Numbered from the stretch's first letter, positions 24,668 to 32,971 are shown. The stretch: 64,000 bases of DNA from Nitrososphaerales archaeon (GCA_032906765.1 JAJTZB010000001.1:1-64000), one strand, 5' to 3'. Translations and numbers: made by a program. Notes: a model not told the origin generated them from the letters alone.

Positions 24668-25186
24668 CTAGGGAGGGACCCGGAAATCCTCCTTCACGGT
24701 CGTGAGGACCACATGGGTGTTCGCGCGATCGACGAAGGGCATAGAGAGAAGTCCTTTTGTGAAGTGACTCAACTCATCTCTGCTCCTGAACTTGGCGACC
24801 ACAATTCCGTCGATTTCGCCAGTGACGTCGTACACCACGCAGACGCCGGGGAGCTTCGCTATCTCCCTCTCCATCTCCAGGAGCTTCCCCTTCGAGACAA
24901 GAATCTCGGTGACAACAGTTAGTTCGTAGCCTAGCTTCTCTGAATCAACCTTAGCCTCGTACCCCGTGACCACGCCGTGCTCCTCCAACCTCTTCACGCG
25001 GGAGACTACGGTAGAAGGCGACACGCCCAGCTCAGCAGCGAGCTCCCTGAAGGACATCCTTGCGTCCCGTGTCAGTCGGACAAGTAACTTGGTATCGAGC
25101 TGGTCGATGGACAAATGTCCACCAATCGCCGGTGTCCCGCCGACCTTTCCCGAACGTTCTTCCAGTCTACCGCGTTGGTGCTTCAT
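24668..25186 (-). CDS. Lrp/AsnC-family transcriptional regulator
   Basis: A 172-residue regulator: N-terminal HTH (LDTKLLVRLTRDARMSFREL, then AAELGVSPSTVVSRVKRLEE) and C-terminal RAM domain (VVTEILVSKGKLLEMEREIA ... GIVVAKFRSRDELSHFTKGL). The ATG at 25186 lies about 30 nt from a TATA element that also serves glnA in the other direction. Divergent placement suggests that it controls glutamine synthetase and perhaps itself in response to an amino acid. Confidence 0.88.
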   Translation of the reverse strand: MKHQRGRLEERSGKVGGTPAIGGHLSIDQLDTKLLVRLTRDARMSFRELAAELGVSPSTVVSRVKRLEEHGVVTGYEAKVDSEKLGYELTVVTEILVSKGKLLEMEREIAKLPGVCVVYDVTGEIDGIVVAKFRSRDELSHFTKGLLSMPFVDRANTHVVLTTVKEDFRVPP

Positions 25187-25209
25187 GAATGTCCAGTCTT
25201 CTTCTGCGT

Positions 25210-25220
25210 AGCCTTATATT
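25210..25220. promoter_or_regulatory. Shared bidirectional TATA element between lrp-like gene and glnA
   Basis: The element AGCCTTATATT is centred ~29 nt before the glnA ATG (25245) on the plus strand and ~30 nt before the Lrp ATG (25186) on the minus strand, where it reads AATATAAGGC. Both transcripts would be leaderless. Two divergent promoters sharing one box would compete for TBP/TFB. Confidence 0.55.
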
Positions 25221-25244
25221 CGTTGCGGGAAATGGGTTCAGAAC

Positions 25245-26705
25245 ATGGTTTTCACCATCTCGAAGAACGGCGGAATAACGCAAAGGACGTTCACACCTGA
25301 GCAGGTCATGGAGTCAATCAGGACACAGCGAATCAAGTTCGTCGACCTCCAGTTCACCGACGTCCCCGGCAGGCTGCGGCACGTAACCATACCATCCGAG
25401 ATGATTGGCGAGGAGATGTTCAGAGATGGCGTCGCGAAGCTGGATGGCTCGTCCGTGCGAGGTTTTGTCGAGATACACGAGTCGGACATGCTGTTAGTAC
25501 CCGACCCGAGCACCTACGGTGTAGTACCTTGGATCGAGGACTCGGTCAAGACCGCGAGGCTGATTTGCGATGTCAGGGCAGGCTACGGTGCGGGAAGGTT
25601 CAGCAGGGACCCACGCTTTATTGCGCAGAAGGCTGAGGAGAAAATCAGAAGCGCGGGCTTCACGAGCTCTCTTTGGGGTCCTGAGGTCGAGTTCTTCGTC
25701 TTCGACAGCGTGACCTGGGAAGCAAACAACCCCTTCGCATCCGGTTTCAGGATAAGCTCTGTCGAGGCTGCAAACGAAGCCAGGGGGACCAACTTCCCAA
25801 TCAGGTTCAAGGACGGCTATTATCCGGCACAGCCAGTCGACACGCTCAGCGATTACCGCGGCGAATGCGTCAATCACTTGAGGGACGGTTTCGGTGTACT
25901 CTCGAACGCACACCACCACGAAGTGGCCACAGCCGGTCAATGCGAGATTGACGTCTACAGGGATGAGCTGGTAACGATGGCCGACAGCGTGATGACCTAC
26001 AAGTTCGTCACTAAAAACGTGGCTGCGAGGAGAGGGCTGATAGCCACCACACTGCCGAAGCCAATCTTCGGAGACAACGCGGTCGGAATGCATACCCACT
26101 CGAGCCTCTGGATCGGCAAGAGGAACGCCTTCTTCGACCCCAAGGACGAGTACGCGGAAATCAGCCAGACGGCGAGGTACTACATAGGGGGCATCATGGA
26201 GCACAGCAGGGCGCTGACCGCGATTGTAGACCCGACGACCAACTCATATCACAGGCTCGTCCCTGGCTTCGAGGCGCCTGTCTACGTCGCCTGGAGCAAG
26301 TCCAACCGGTCGGCGAACGTTAGAATCCCCGTCTACGAGAAGGGCTCGGAGGGCACCAAGCGGGTCGAGTTCAGGACCCCCGACCCCTCGTGCAACCCCT
26401 ATCTCGCGTTCGCTGCGATTGCGGCTGCGGGGCTGGACGGCATTAGGAAGAAGAAGGACCCGGGAGACCCGGTAAACGACGACATCTACAAACTCACGCC
26501 GCAGAAGCGGAAAGAGTTGTCAGTAGGCGAGCTGCCCGGCAACCTCAAGGAGGCGGTAGAGTGCCTGCAGAGCGACTCCGCGTTCCTCGAAGGGATTTTC
26601 TCGAAGGACCTGCTGGACGTCATGATGGAACTCGAGATGGGGGCGTACAGGGCAGTCTCAGCGAGACCGCACCCGTATGAATTCTATCTGTACTTCGATT
26701 TGTGA
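25245..26705 (+). CDS. glnA: Glutamine synthetase, type I
   Basis: This enzyme makes glutamine from glutamate, ammonia and ATP, the main route of ammonium assimilation. At 486 residues it has the beta-grasp N-domain (IKFVDLQFTDVPGRLRHVTI) and catalytic motifs GPEVEFFVFD (metal Glu), NAHHHEVATAGQCEIDV, MHTHSSLW, NSYHRLVPGFEAPVYVAWS (ATP loop) and RVEFRTPDPSCNPYLAFAA. The tail ends PHPYEFYLYFDL, without an obvious adenylylation Tyr motif. The gene is divergent from an Lrp-type regulator. Confidence 0.95.
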   Translation: MVFTISKNGGITQRTFTPEQVMESIRTQRIKFVDLQFTDVPGRLRHVTIPSEMIGEEMFRDGVAKLDGSSVRGFVEIHESDMLLVPDPSTYGVVPWIEDSVKTARLICDVRAGYGAGRFSRDPRFIAQKAEEKIRSAGFTSSLWGPEVEFFVFDSVTWEANNPFASGFRISSVEAANEARGTNFPIRFKDGYYPAQPVDTLSDYRGECVNHLRDGFGVLSNAHHHEVATAGQCEIDVYRDELVTMADSVMTYKFVTKNVAARRGLIATTLPKPIFGDNAVGMHTHSSLWIGKRNAFFDPKDEYAEISQTARYYIGGIMEHSRALTAIVDPTTNSYHRLVPGFEAPVYVAWSKSNRSANVRIPVYEKGSEGTKRVEFRTPDPSCNPYLAFAAIAAAGLDGIRKKKDPGDPVNDDIYKLTPQKRKELSVGELPGNLKEAVECLQSDSAFLEGIFSKDLLDVMMELEMGAYRAVSARPHPYEFYLYFDL

Positions 26706-26712
26706 GCCGACT

Positions 26713-26732
26713 TGTGGAAGTCAATTTCCACA
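26713..26732 (+). terminator. Hairpin just after glnA
   Basis: TGTGGAA and TTCCACA form a perfect 7-bp stem with a 6-nt loop, 8 bp after the glnA stop. There is no following T-run, so termination is a suggestion only. Confidence 0.35.
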
Positions 26733-26842
26733 GGTCGAACTAATGTAGGTTCGAACGACTCTCTTTCCGGAGGAGCTCTCTTCGATCTAGTCTTCGAAGT
26801 AGGCCCAAGTTGGGATTATCCGAGATTTGGGAACACCGAACC

Positions 26843-26867
26843 CCGGGTTCAAGCCCCGGCGACCACA
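26843..26867 (+). repeat. Orphan tRNA 3'-end-like fragment (T arm plus acceptor strand)
   Basis: CCGGG / TTCAAGC / CCCGG (26843-26859) is a perfect T arm, followed by CGACCAC (acceptor 3' strand) and A (discriminator). No matching GTGGTCG 5' acceptor strand is found upstream. The preceding 45 bases only loosely resemble D and anticodon arms (GTAGGCCCAAG, TTTGGGAA). It is best read as a decayed tRNA or an attachment-site copy left by an integrated element. Its last 13 bases recur with one change at the ends of the repeats at 29103 and 29871. Confidence 0.55.
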
Positions 26868-26973
26868 GAGAAATCTGGTCTTCGGGTACTCAGCATTGAC
26901 CATCTTAGGCCATCGATTGAAGATTCATCAACTGGGGGGTTCAAGGCTGAGGCCTTCGGTAGAAATGTCTTGA

Positions 26974-29052
26974 ATGGGCGAAGCAGGAAGAAAAGATGAA
27001 ACTGAAATGCAGGGCGAGCCCATAGCCTTTGTTGATGTGGACCTCATCCCGATGGACAAGGAGCGGGTCCTAAGAAACCAGACCGTCATTGTACATCGGG
27101 GAAAGGTTGTTCAGGTTGATGATTCAGCCAAGGTCAGAGTTCCTCGGGATGCCGTGAGTGTAGATGGCGGAGGGAAGTATCTCATGCCTGGTCTCGCGGA
27201 CATGCATACCCACACCTGGGGAGAAGCAGACTTTTTCCTTTTCATTGCGAACGGTGTGACGACCATTCGCAACATGTGGGGCAGCAATCGACAGCTCGCA
27301 TGGCGGGAAAGAATTGTCAAAGGGTCCATGGTTGGACCAACCATTTACACGGCCGGTCCACTGATTGATGGCGACCCGCCTATCTGGAATGCCTCCAAAG
27401 TTGTTGCGACTGAGGAGGAAGCCGAGAGAGAAGTCGCGCGGGAGAAAGAGTTGGGTTATGATTTCGTCAAGGTCTACAATAGACTGTCCCTTGAAGCGTA
27501 CCGAGCCATTGTCGCTTCAGCAAGGAAGCACGGAATGTCTGTGGCAGGGCATGTACCGAATGCGGTTGGGTTGGAGAAAGCTTTGGAGCTGGGACAAGAT
27601 TCAATCGAGCATCTCCAAGGGTACATCGATGCCATCCAAGCCGACGGCTCTCCGGTAAAGGGAAAACTTGACCCAGAATCGAGAAGGACTGCTATAGATT
27701 TCGTCGACGAGAAGAAGATCCCTCAGGTCATCGCCGCTACACTGGCCGCAAATTCCTGGAACTGCGTAACTCTGGTTGTGTACCAGAAATTCGTTTCGGC
27801 CGAGGATGCCGGAAGGCTGCTGGATGACCCGCGAATGAGGTTCGTTCCGCCTGAATGGTTGGCAAGCTGGGACCCGACGAAGGACTTCCGCCTGAAGGAT
27901 ATGAGCCCGTCGGACTTCGAGAGGATGAGAAAGGCGGATGCGCTGAGAGCAAACCTGACTCGGGAACTGCACAGGGCAGGTGCAAGGATCTTGTTGGGTA
28001 CGGACACCCCCAATCCATTCGTGATCCCAGGATTCTCCATCCATGAAGAGCTCCAGAATCTGGTGGATGCTGGGCTTACACCCTACGAAGCGATCAAAGC
28101 TGGTACAAAGAGCGCGGCCGAGTTTCTGGTCGCTTCAGGCGAATTTGGCACGATAGAGGTCGGCAAGAGAGCGGACCTGATCCTATTGAAGGCCAACCCA
28201 CTGGAAGATGTGGGTACCATTGCAAGCCCTCTCGGGGTGATGGTCCGGGGTCGATGGTTTGCCAGGAAGGAGCTTCTTAGAAAGCTCGACGAGTTGGTTG
28301 CTACGTACATGATTGATGAAGAACGTCTCGATGGTCTCTTCCAACCATTTTCGAACGAGGGGCAAGACCAACTCCATGCCAGCTACTTGGTCAAATCGTC
28401 AGATACTCCATTGGGTAAGGAGCGATTGGTTCTGTCGAAATTACCCCACAGGGGATTCCTCATTGCCTCCCAGTCATTGATGAATGCGCCTCCACGAATC
28501 AACAGCTTCGTCATGCGTCTGGAACTGAGCAAGGACTGGACTCCCGTCTCGCTCTCGTTAGAGGGCAAGACTTCTGAAGGCAACAGCAGCGTGAGCATGA
28601 AGCGGAACGAAGGAAGCGTGGTGATATCGGGGTACCAGCCAGAAGAATCGGAGTTCCGGACTGTGAAGGAGGAGCCCGAAGGTATCATTTTTGGCTCCCC
28701 CCACGTGGCAAGCTACTTACCTGTGATCAATCGGCTGCAATCCTTGGACGTGGGACAGAGGTTGGAATCGAGAATGCTGAGAATAGAGACAGACCCTGAA
28801 CTGGATTTCATCGACACAAGACTGCAACTCGAGAGGAAATCCGACGCCGAAGTACAGGACAAGGATGGGAAGCGTAAACCATTGCGAGTCTATGGTATTA
28901 CAGAAACTAGGAGTGACGCCTCCTACGTTGGTACGCTGTCGCTGGACGACCTTGGCAGGCTACTACTATTCGAGAGAGTAGAGCAATTGGGATTGGCCCG
29001 TTTTGAGTTGGTTGATTATGACGGGACATCCGTTTGGCCACGCCCGAACTGA
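26974..29052 (+). CDS. Amidohydrolase-superfamily protein with extra C-terminal domain
   Basis: A 692-residue protein. Residues ~1-440 form the amidohydrolase barrel of the imidazolonepropionase/prolidase-like group: MPGLADMHTHTWGE (HxH metal ligands), VKVYNRLS (candidate bridging Lys), SVAGHVPN and DSIEHLQG (His ligands) and LLGTDTPNPF (catalytic Asp). Then FGTIEVGKRADLILLKANPL closes the small beta domain. The last ~240 residues are a separate, beta-rich region that I do not recognise. No signal peptide is seen, so it is cytoplasmic; the substrate is unknown. Base composition and codon choice look less GC-rich than the neighbours, and tRNA-like repeats flank it, so acquisition by transfer is likely. 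Confidence 0.82.
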   Translation: MGEAGRKDETEMQGEPIAFVDVDLIPMDKERVLRNQTVIVHRGKVVQVDDSAKVRVPRDAVSVDGGGKYLMPGLADMHTHTWGEADFFLFIANGVTTIRNMWGSNRQLAWRERIVKGSMVGPTIYTAGPLIDGDPPIWNASKVVATEEEAEREVAREKELGYDFVKVYNRLSLEAYRAIVASARKHGMSVAGHVPNAVGLEKALELGQDSIEHLQGYIDAIQADGSPVKGKLDPESRRTAIDFVDEKKIPQVIAATLAANSWNCVTLVVYQKFVSAEDAGRLLDDPRMRFVPPEWLASWDPTKDFRLKDMSPSDFERMRKADALRANLTRELHRAGARILLGTDTPNPFVIPGFSIHEELQNLVDAGLTPYEAIKAGTKSAAEFLVASGEFGTIEVGKRADLILLKANPLEDVGTIASPLGVMVRGRWFARKELLRKLDELVATYMIDEERLDGLFQPFSNEGQDQLHASYLVKSSDTPLGKERLVLSKLPHRGFLIASQSLMNAPPRINSFVMRLELSKDWTPVSLSLEGKTSEGNSSVSMKRNEGSVVISGYQPEESEFRTVKEEPEGIIFGSPHVASYLPVINRLQSLDVGQRLESRMLRIETDPELDFIDTRLQLERKSDAEVQDKDGKRKPLRVYGITETRSDASYVGTLSLDDLGRLLLFERVEQLGLARFELVDYDGTSVWPRPN

Positions 29053-29055
29053 CTA

Positions 29056-29070
29056 GCCGCCCCGTGCGGC
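29056..29070 (+). terminator. Hairpin after the amidohydrolase gene
   Basis: GCCGC-CCCGT-GCGGC forms a 5-bp GC stem 3 bp after the stop codon. It could stop or stabilise the transcript; no T-run is present. Confidence 0.35.
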
Positions 29071-29102
29071 CATTTGGACATTGCACAGGGGAGTTCAGGT
29101 AG

Positions 29103-29144
29103 ACTTTCCGACCGGAAAAGTGGTCGGAAGTCCCGGCGACCGCA
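29103..29144 (+). repeat. 42-bp hairpin repeat, left copy (tRNA-end-like tail)
   Basis: The repeat starts ACTTTCCG, has a 15-base variable tip, and ends with 19 bases, GGAAGTCCCGGCGACCGCA, identical to those of the copy at 29871-29912. It folds as ACTT(T)CCGACC against GGTCGGAAGT (29122-29131), followed by CCCGGCGACCGCA. That tail matches the acceptor end of the tRNA-like fragment at 26843 at 12 of 13 bases. Confidence 0.7.
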
Positions 29145-29175
29145 TTGCGCCAATGAATGCCTAAGGCAGAGAAAC

Positions 29176-29185
29176 TCTTATATCG
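29176..29185 (+). promoter_or_regulatory. TATA box of the vapBC-like operon, with a nearby inverted repeat
   Basis: TCTTATATCG lies ~36 nt before the antitoxin ATG (29217). Between them CGTTA and TAACG form an inverted repeat (about 29196-29216), a reasonable binding site for the AbrB-like antitoxin. Confidence 0.5.
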
Positions 29186-29216
29186 ATGGCAAGAGCGTTA
29201 TACGTTAGGGGTAACG

Positions 29217-29426
29217 ATGGAGACTGTCAAAGTGTCGAGGAAGTACCAGGTTGTGATACCTGAGAAACTGCGCCAGGAGGCTAACATCAAGCCAGGCGAC
29301 AAGATGGTAGTCATAGCAAAACATGGAATACTCCAGTATGTCCCGGTGCGGCCGCTCAATCAAACCAGAGGAATGATACACGGACTTGAATCAAATGACC
29401 TCCGAGACGAGACCGAGCGAGCTTGA
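29217..29426 (+). CDS. AbrB/SpoVT-fold antitoxin (VapB-like)
   Basis: A 69-residue protein from ATG 29217: METVKVSRKYQVVIPEKLRQ and EANIKPGDKMVVIAKHGILQ form the swapped-hairpin AbrB DNA-binding domain, and the C-terminal tail would wrap the toxin. It overlaps the PIN gene by 4 bases, the standard antitoxin-first order. It probably represses its own promoter and neutralises the PIN nuclease. Confidence 0.85.
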   Translation: METVKVSRKYQVVIPEKLRQEANIKPGDKMVVIAKHGILQYVPVRPLNQTRGMIHGLESNDLRDETERA

Positions 29427-29794
29427 TAAGCGTCGACAGCTACGGGTGGATCGAACGATTTACTGAGGGCCCGAAGGCAGTGGTATACAATCGAATCATA
29501 GACTCGATTAAGCCGAGCGAGTTGATCACATCGGTAGTTGTATTGTACGAAGTATACAAGAAGGTCAAGAGAGCGAAAGGAGAAGAAGTAGCCCTGGAGG
29601 CTGTTGCAGCCTTGAGTCAGACGACAGTCGTACCCATTGACCAGACACTGTCGCTGGAGGCCGCAGACTACAGTCTCGAACACGACCTTCATTTCGCCGA
29701 CGCTCTTGTTTACGCCACCGCACGTCAACAATCGGCGGAGCTACACACGAGCGATGAGGACCTCAAGGGTCTTAAAGGGGTAACCTTCGTTTAG
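29423..29794 (+). CDS. PIN-domain toxin (VapC-like ribonuclease)
   Basis: A 123-residue PIN domain. Acidic active-site residues are visible: VDSYGWIERF near the N-terminus, LYEVYKKVKRAKGEE, HFADALVYATARQ and the final HTSDEDLKGLKGV. VapC toxins cleave tRNA or rRNA in a Mg-dependent way. The start is a TTG that overlaps the antitoxin stop (TTGA). The pair is bracketed by the 42-bp repeats. Confidence 0.87.
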   Translation: MISVDSYGWIERFTEGPKAVVYNRIIDSIKPSELITSVVVLYEVYKKVKRAKGEEVALEAVAALSQTTVVPIDQTLSLEAADYSLEHDLHFADALVYATARQQSAELHTSDEDLKGLKGVTFV

Positions 29795-29870
29795 GCTGGA
29801 AAGTGTCTTAGCGGCATAGTTCACTCGATTCCCCGATGCTTTGCCAAACTCTCTATTAGTAAATCCAGAT

Positions 29871-29912
29871 ACTTTCCGCCCAGCATGCTGGGTGGAAGTC
29901 CCGGCGACCGCA
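29871..29912 (+). repeat. 42-bp hairpin repeat, right copy
   Basis: The same length and ends as the copy at 29103: ACTTTCC, then a tip CCCAGCATGCTGGG (perfect palindrome) in place of the left copy's sequence, then the shared 19-base tail. The hairpin is preserved although the tip sequence differs. The two copies bracket the vapBC-like pair in direct orientation. Confidence 0.7.
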
Positions 29913-30219
29913 CTTCTTCATTGGTTGGGGCTGTAACCTCCGCGACTTTCGACTGGAGCATAGTGCCCCGCGGGAGTTCTACCTACATGGAAACAGGCGA
30001 TTCGGAGGCGATAGGCAGAAGTTAACTTACACATCTACTTCGACCTATGACAGACGAAGCTCGAATCTAGCCTGGATGGGTCGGGGCCCCTGGTTTGAGC
30101 CTCCTCTACAAGGAGACAGGCTTGGCCACACCGGTAGAGCTACCATTACGCCCCTTTAACTAGCCCTCCAACAACCCATTACTTACTGGAAGGAATAACG
30201 GTAGGATGTGTGAAAGTAA
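29913..30219. other. Non-coding stretch at the right edge of the island
   Basis: About 300 bases with no credible reading frame. It contains short GC-rich tRNA-like pieces (for example CTAGCCTGGATGGGTCGGGG near 30068) that do not fold into a tRNA. No clear TATA box was found for the TRAM gene that follows. Confidence 0.45.
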
Positions 30220-30525
30220 TTGAGTTTCGGACAGCGCGGAGGATATGGCAATCGAGGAGGATTCGGAAGAGGTTCTGGTTCCTTCAACAAGCCAGTCGAA
30301 GTTGGCAAGGAGTACAACGTAAGTATCTCTGACACCAGCAAGCGTGGTGAAGGCATCGCAAGGGTCGACGGATTTGTGGTCTTTGTCCCTGGCACGAAGC
30401 AAGGCCAGAACGTGAGGATAAGGGTCACACAAGTCTCGGAGCGGTTTGCGTCTGGACAGGTCGTACAGAGTTCAGAGGCCACAGCGGCACCAGCCTCTGA
30501 ATCGACAGGAAAGACCACGAGTTAA
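30220..30525 (+). CDS. TRAM-domain protein, probable RNA chaperone
   Basis: A 101-residue protein. The N-terminal ~22 residues are Gly/Arg/Phe-rich (FGQRGGYGNRGGFGRGSGSF). A TRAM OB-fold follows: VEVGKEYNVSISDTSKRGEG, IARVDGFVVFVPGTKQGQNV, RIRVTQVSERFASG. Stand-alone archaeal TRAM proteins bind RNA and act in cold adaptation or as cold-shock-like chaperones. The RGG-type head, unusual for the shortest forms, would strengthen RNA binding. Start TTG at 30220. Confidence 0.85.
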   Translation: MSFGQRGGYGNRGGFGRGSGSFNKPVEVGKEYNVSISDTSKRGEGIARVDGFVVFVPGTKQGQNVRIRVTQVSERFASGQVVQSSEATAAPASESTGKTTS

Positions 30526-30606
30526 TCGGTCGTAAGGTCTCTCGCACGAGTATTGGTTGATTCATAGAGTCAACCATTCCCATACTATTCTCACCTCACT
30601 CCGGCG

Positions 30607-30621
30607 GCGACTTGGTCGCCC
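30607..30621. other. Short GC hairpin in the TRAM-MFS intergenic region
   Basis: GGCGAC-TTG-GTCGCC can form a 6-bp stem in the ~215-bp gap between convergent TRAM and MFS genes. A terminator is plausible. Nothing else is recognisable in the gap. Confidence 0.3.
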
Positions 30622-30740
30622 CTTGACTCTTGACCCTCTCGTGGAGAACGTGAAGGGACAAGGGGGTGATCTTTCTCGCCTGATCGTTCCTAAAGAGAAG
30701 AGATATCAGAAGAGCGGAAGTTCTCGGCTCTAGAGCACCC

Positions 30741-32069
30741 TCATCGCTCCATCTCGATGCCCTTGGTCTCTGGGCAGAACATGATGGCCAAGAGGGAGAT
30801 GGCGCAGTAGACTACTATCATCAGCGACACATACGGCCAGCCTTGGATAGCGCCGCCCGCGGACGAAATGAGGGCCGCGGCGATTAGTGGAGCCAATCCT
30901 CCTCCCAGGAAGATGCCGATGCTGTGGCTGAGGCCGACGCCTGAGAACCTGTAGACCGAAGGGAAGAGTTCGCTGAACCACGTTGTGGCCAGCGCAGTGT
31001 TGACGGTTGTCGTCAGGAGAAGCAGGATCACCCCAATTGTGATGAACAAAGAGCTCTTCGTGTTGAGCAGGATGAAGAACGGGAACGCCATGAGGGCAGG
31101 AGCGAGGGCCCCGGCCAGCATCACGAGCTTCCTGCCTACCTTGTCAGCGATGATCATGAACCCAATCACCTCGAAGATGGCTATGATTCCGGCAATGACT
31201 ATCCCGAGGATCAGCGGCGCGGATGGAGCCCCCAAAATTGCCAAGTATCCCGACGCGAATGTAGTGAGAACGAAGAATGCAGCAGATGTGGACATCGCGG
31301 TCAGCGAGAGGAGGAGGACAAGCCTCCATTGCTCCTTGAGGACCCTTACAGCCGGCATCCTCAGAGTCTTCTTCCTCGCAACCATTGACATGAATATCTC
31401 GGTCTCTGAGAACGAGTACCTCGCTATCGCCGCAATGATGAGTCCTGCGGCGCCCAGCATGAAGCAGATTCTCCAGCCAATTGCGAAGAACTGGGCATGG
31501 CCAAGAATCCCGAGCAGTGTTACGAAGGTCGCGGATGCGACGACTGCGCCGATTATCTGTCCCTGTCCGACCCAACTACCCCAGAAAGCCCTCCACTTCG
31601 ACTTGCTCGCCTGCTCAGTTATCCAGGTAGACGCTCCTCCCCACTCCCCGCCGAACCCGAAGCCGTGCAGGAACCGGAAGATGACGATGAGAACCCCGCC
31701 GAAGATGCCAATCTGAACGTACCCGGGCGTGAGAGCAATCCCCACCGCCCCAATGCCTGAGGTAACCAAAGTGAACACGAGCGCAAATAGCCTCCCCCTA
31801 GTATCTCCGTAGTGCCCGAAAGCGAAGGCGCCCAAGGGCTGCGACAGCATCCCGACCAAGAACGTGCTGACTGAGAGCACGAGTGCAGACAGCGGGTTGA
31901 CATTTGGGAAGAAGATCGACGGCCAAACCGCACCTGCAGCGAGGGCAGCCAGGATCAGGCTGTAGTTCTCGACGGCTGTTCCGACGAAGGACATTGCCGC
32001 GACCGAGGCGTTGGTATGGACATGAGGGGCGGCGATGCTCCCTGATTTTGGTAGCGTTTGTCCCTCCAA
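30741..32069 (-). CDS. MFS transporter, metabolite:H+ symporter (MHS) type
   Basis: A 442-residue permease with 12 predicted membrane helices. The loop motif FGHYGDTRGRLFAL between helices 2 and 3 and the FRFLHGFGFGGEWGGASTWI stretch with EQASKSKWRAFWGSWVGQG mark the MHS subfamily, which takes up organic acids and similar metabolites with protons. Substrate unknown. It ends CPETKGIEMER. The start is a TTG at 32069. It stands alone. Confidence 0.88.
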   Translation of the reverse strand: MEGQTLPKSGSIAAPHVHTNASVAAMSFVGTAVENYSLILAALAAGAVWPSIFFPNVNPLSALVLSVSTFLVGMLSQPLGAFAFGHYGDTRGRLFALVFTLVTSGIGAVGIALTPGYVQIGIFGGVLIVIFRFLHGFGFGGEWGGASTWITEQASKSKWRAFWGSWVGQGQIIGAVVASATFVTLLGILGHAQFFAIGWRICFMLGAAGLIIAAIARYSFSETEIFMSMVARKKTLRMPAVRVLKEQWRLVLLLSLTAMSTSAAFFVLTTFASGYLAILGAPSAPLILGIVIAGIIAIFEVIGFMIIADKVGRKLVMLAGALAPALMAFPFFILLNTKSSLFITIGVILLLLTTTVNTALATTWFSELFPSVYRFSGVGLSHSIGIFLGGGLAPLIAAALISSAGGAIQGWPYVSLMIVVYCAISLLAIMFCPETKGIEMER

Positions 32070-32197
32070 CTTCTCCTCACCCTTGAGGCTGGGCCTCAGG
32101 CGGTGAGTATTTGACCCAAGGGATGATTTTCGGACGTGAAAATCACCAATGAGAATCAGGCCGCCGACTTATATCCTCTGGAACAGCGCACAAATCA

Positions 32198-32971
32198 ATG
32201 AATAGAGCAACGTACGAGGAGCTGCTGGAGCTCTGCAGATACAGGAGGAGCATACGCAAATTCAAGCCTGACCCACTCCCACAGGGAACGGCAGAGAAGA
32301 TTCTCGAAGTGGCCAGGCTCAGCATGTCGGGGGCGAACTCCCAGTCCTGGGAGTTCATGGTGGTCCAAGACAGAAAGACGATCAGGAAAGTGCAGAAGGA
32401 GTTCGTGAAGCAGTTCGTAGCGATCTGGAGCATCGAGCAGATGCGCGAACGGAAGTATAGGCACCCTGCGTTCAACGTCGGGGACGAGGAGAGGGACAAG
32501 GCAGCGAAGATGCTTGCTACTTGGGGGGAGGCGCCCTTGCTCATAATCCCGCTCTACGACCCGAGGAAGCAGTTTGGGTCTGTGCTGATTGCCCAAGGCG
32601 AGTCAATCATGGCGGGGGAGGTCACCGGCATCCTCGGCGCGTCTTCGCACGGCCACATGAACATGCTAATCCACCTGGCGGCCGCGTCACTGGGGCTAGG
32701 TAGCAGGCGCGTGGATATCGTGCGTCAGCTGGGATACAGGGAGATTTTGGGCTACCCCGAGCCTCTGCAGGCCGGACCAATCATTCCGATAGGCTACAGG
32801 GCGTACGAGCCAGGTCCGTCCACCCCGAACAGATGGCCTCTGGAGAAACTCGTCCACTACGACAAGTACGATATGCGGCTCTTCCTGAAGGACGAAGACG
32901 TCCCGAAGTACATTCTTGCCATCAGGAAGATGACCAAGGCGGCATATCGGGTCGCCCTAGATGAAAAGTAG
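32198..32971 (+). CDS. Nitroreductase-family flavoprotein
   Basis: A 257-residue protein of the FMN-dependent nitroreductase fold. The N-terminus YEELLELCRYRRSIRKFKPD carries the RRSIRxF FMN-binding motif, then ARLSMSGANSQSWEFMVVQD. Later come NMLIHLAAASLGLGSRRVDI and the C-terminal PIIPIGY. It reduces an unknown substrate with NAD(P)H. A TATA box, ACTTATATCC (32167-32176), lies ~27 nt before the ATG at 32198, so it is likely leaderless. Confidence 0.87.
   Translation: MNRATYEELLELCRYRRSIRKFKPDPLPQGTAEKILEVARLSMSGANSQSWEFMVVQDRKTIRKVQKEFVKQFVAIWSIEQMRERKYRHPAFNVGDEERDKAAKMLATWGEAPLLIIPLYDPRKQFGSVLIAQGESIMAGEVTGILGASSHGHMNMLIHLAAASLGLGSRRVDIVRQLGYREILGYPEPLQAGPIIPIGYRAYEPGPSTPNRWPLEKLVHYDKYDMRLFLKDEDVPKYILAIRKMTKAAYRVALDEK

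Noticed and set aside
26799-26867. Complete tRNA gene after glnA
   Set aside because: The T arm and acceptor 3' strand are good, but no complementary 5' acceptor strand or proper D and anticodon stems could be found, with or without an intron.
30040-30180. tRNA-like sequence in the gap before the TRAM gene
   Set aside because: Pieces such as CTAGCCTGG resemble a D arm, but no T arm and acceptor pair line up.
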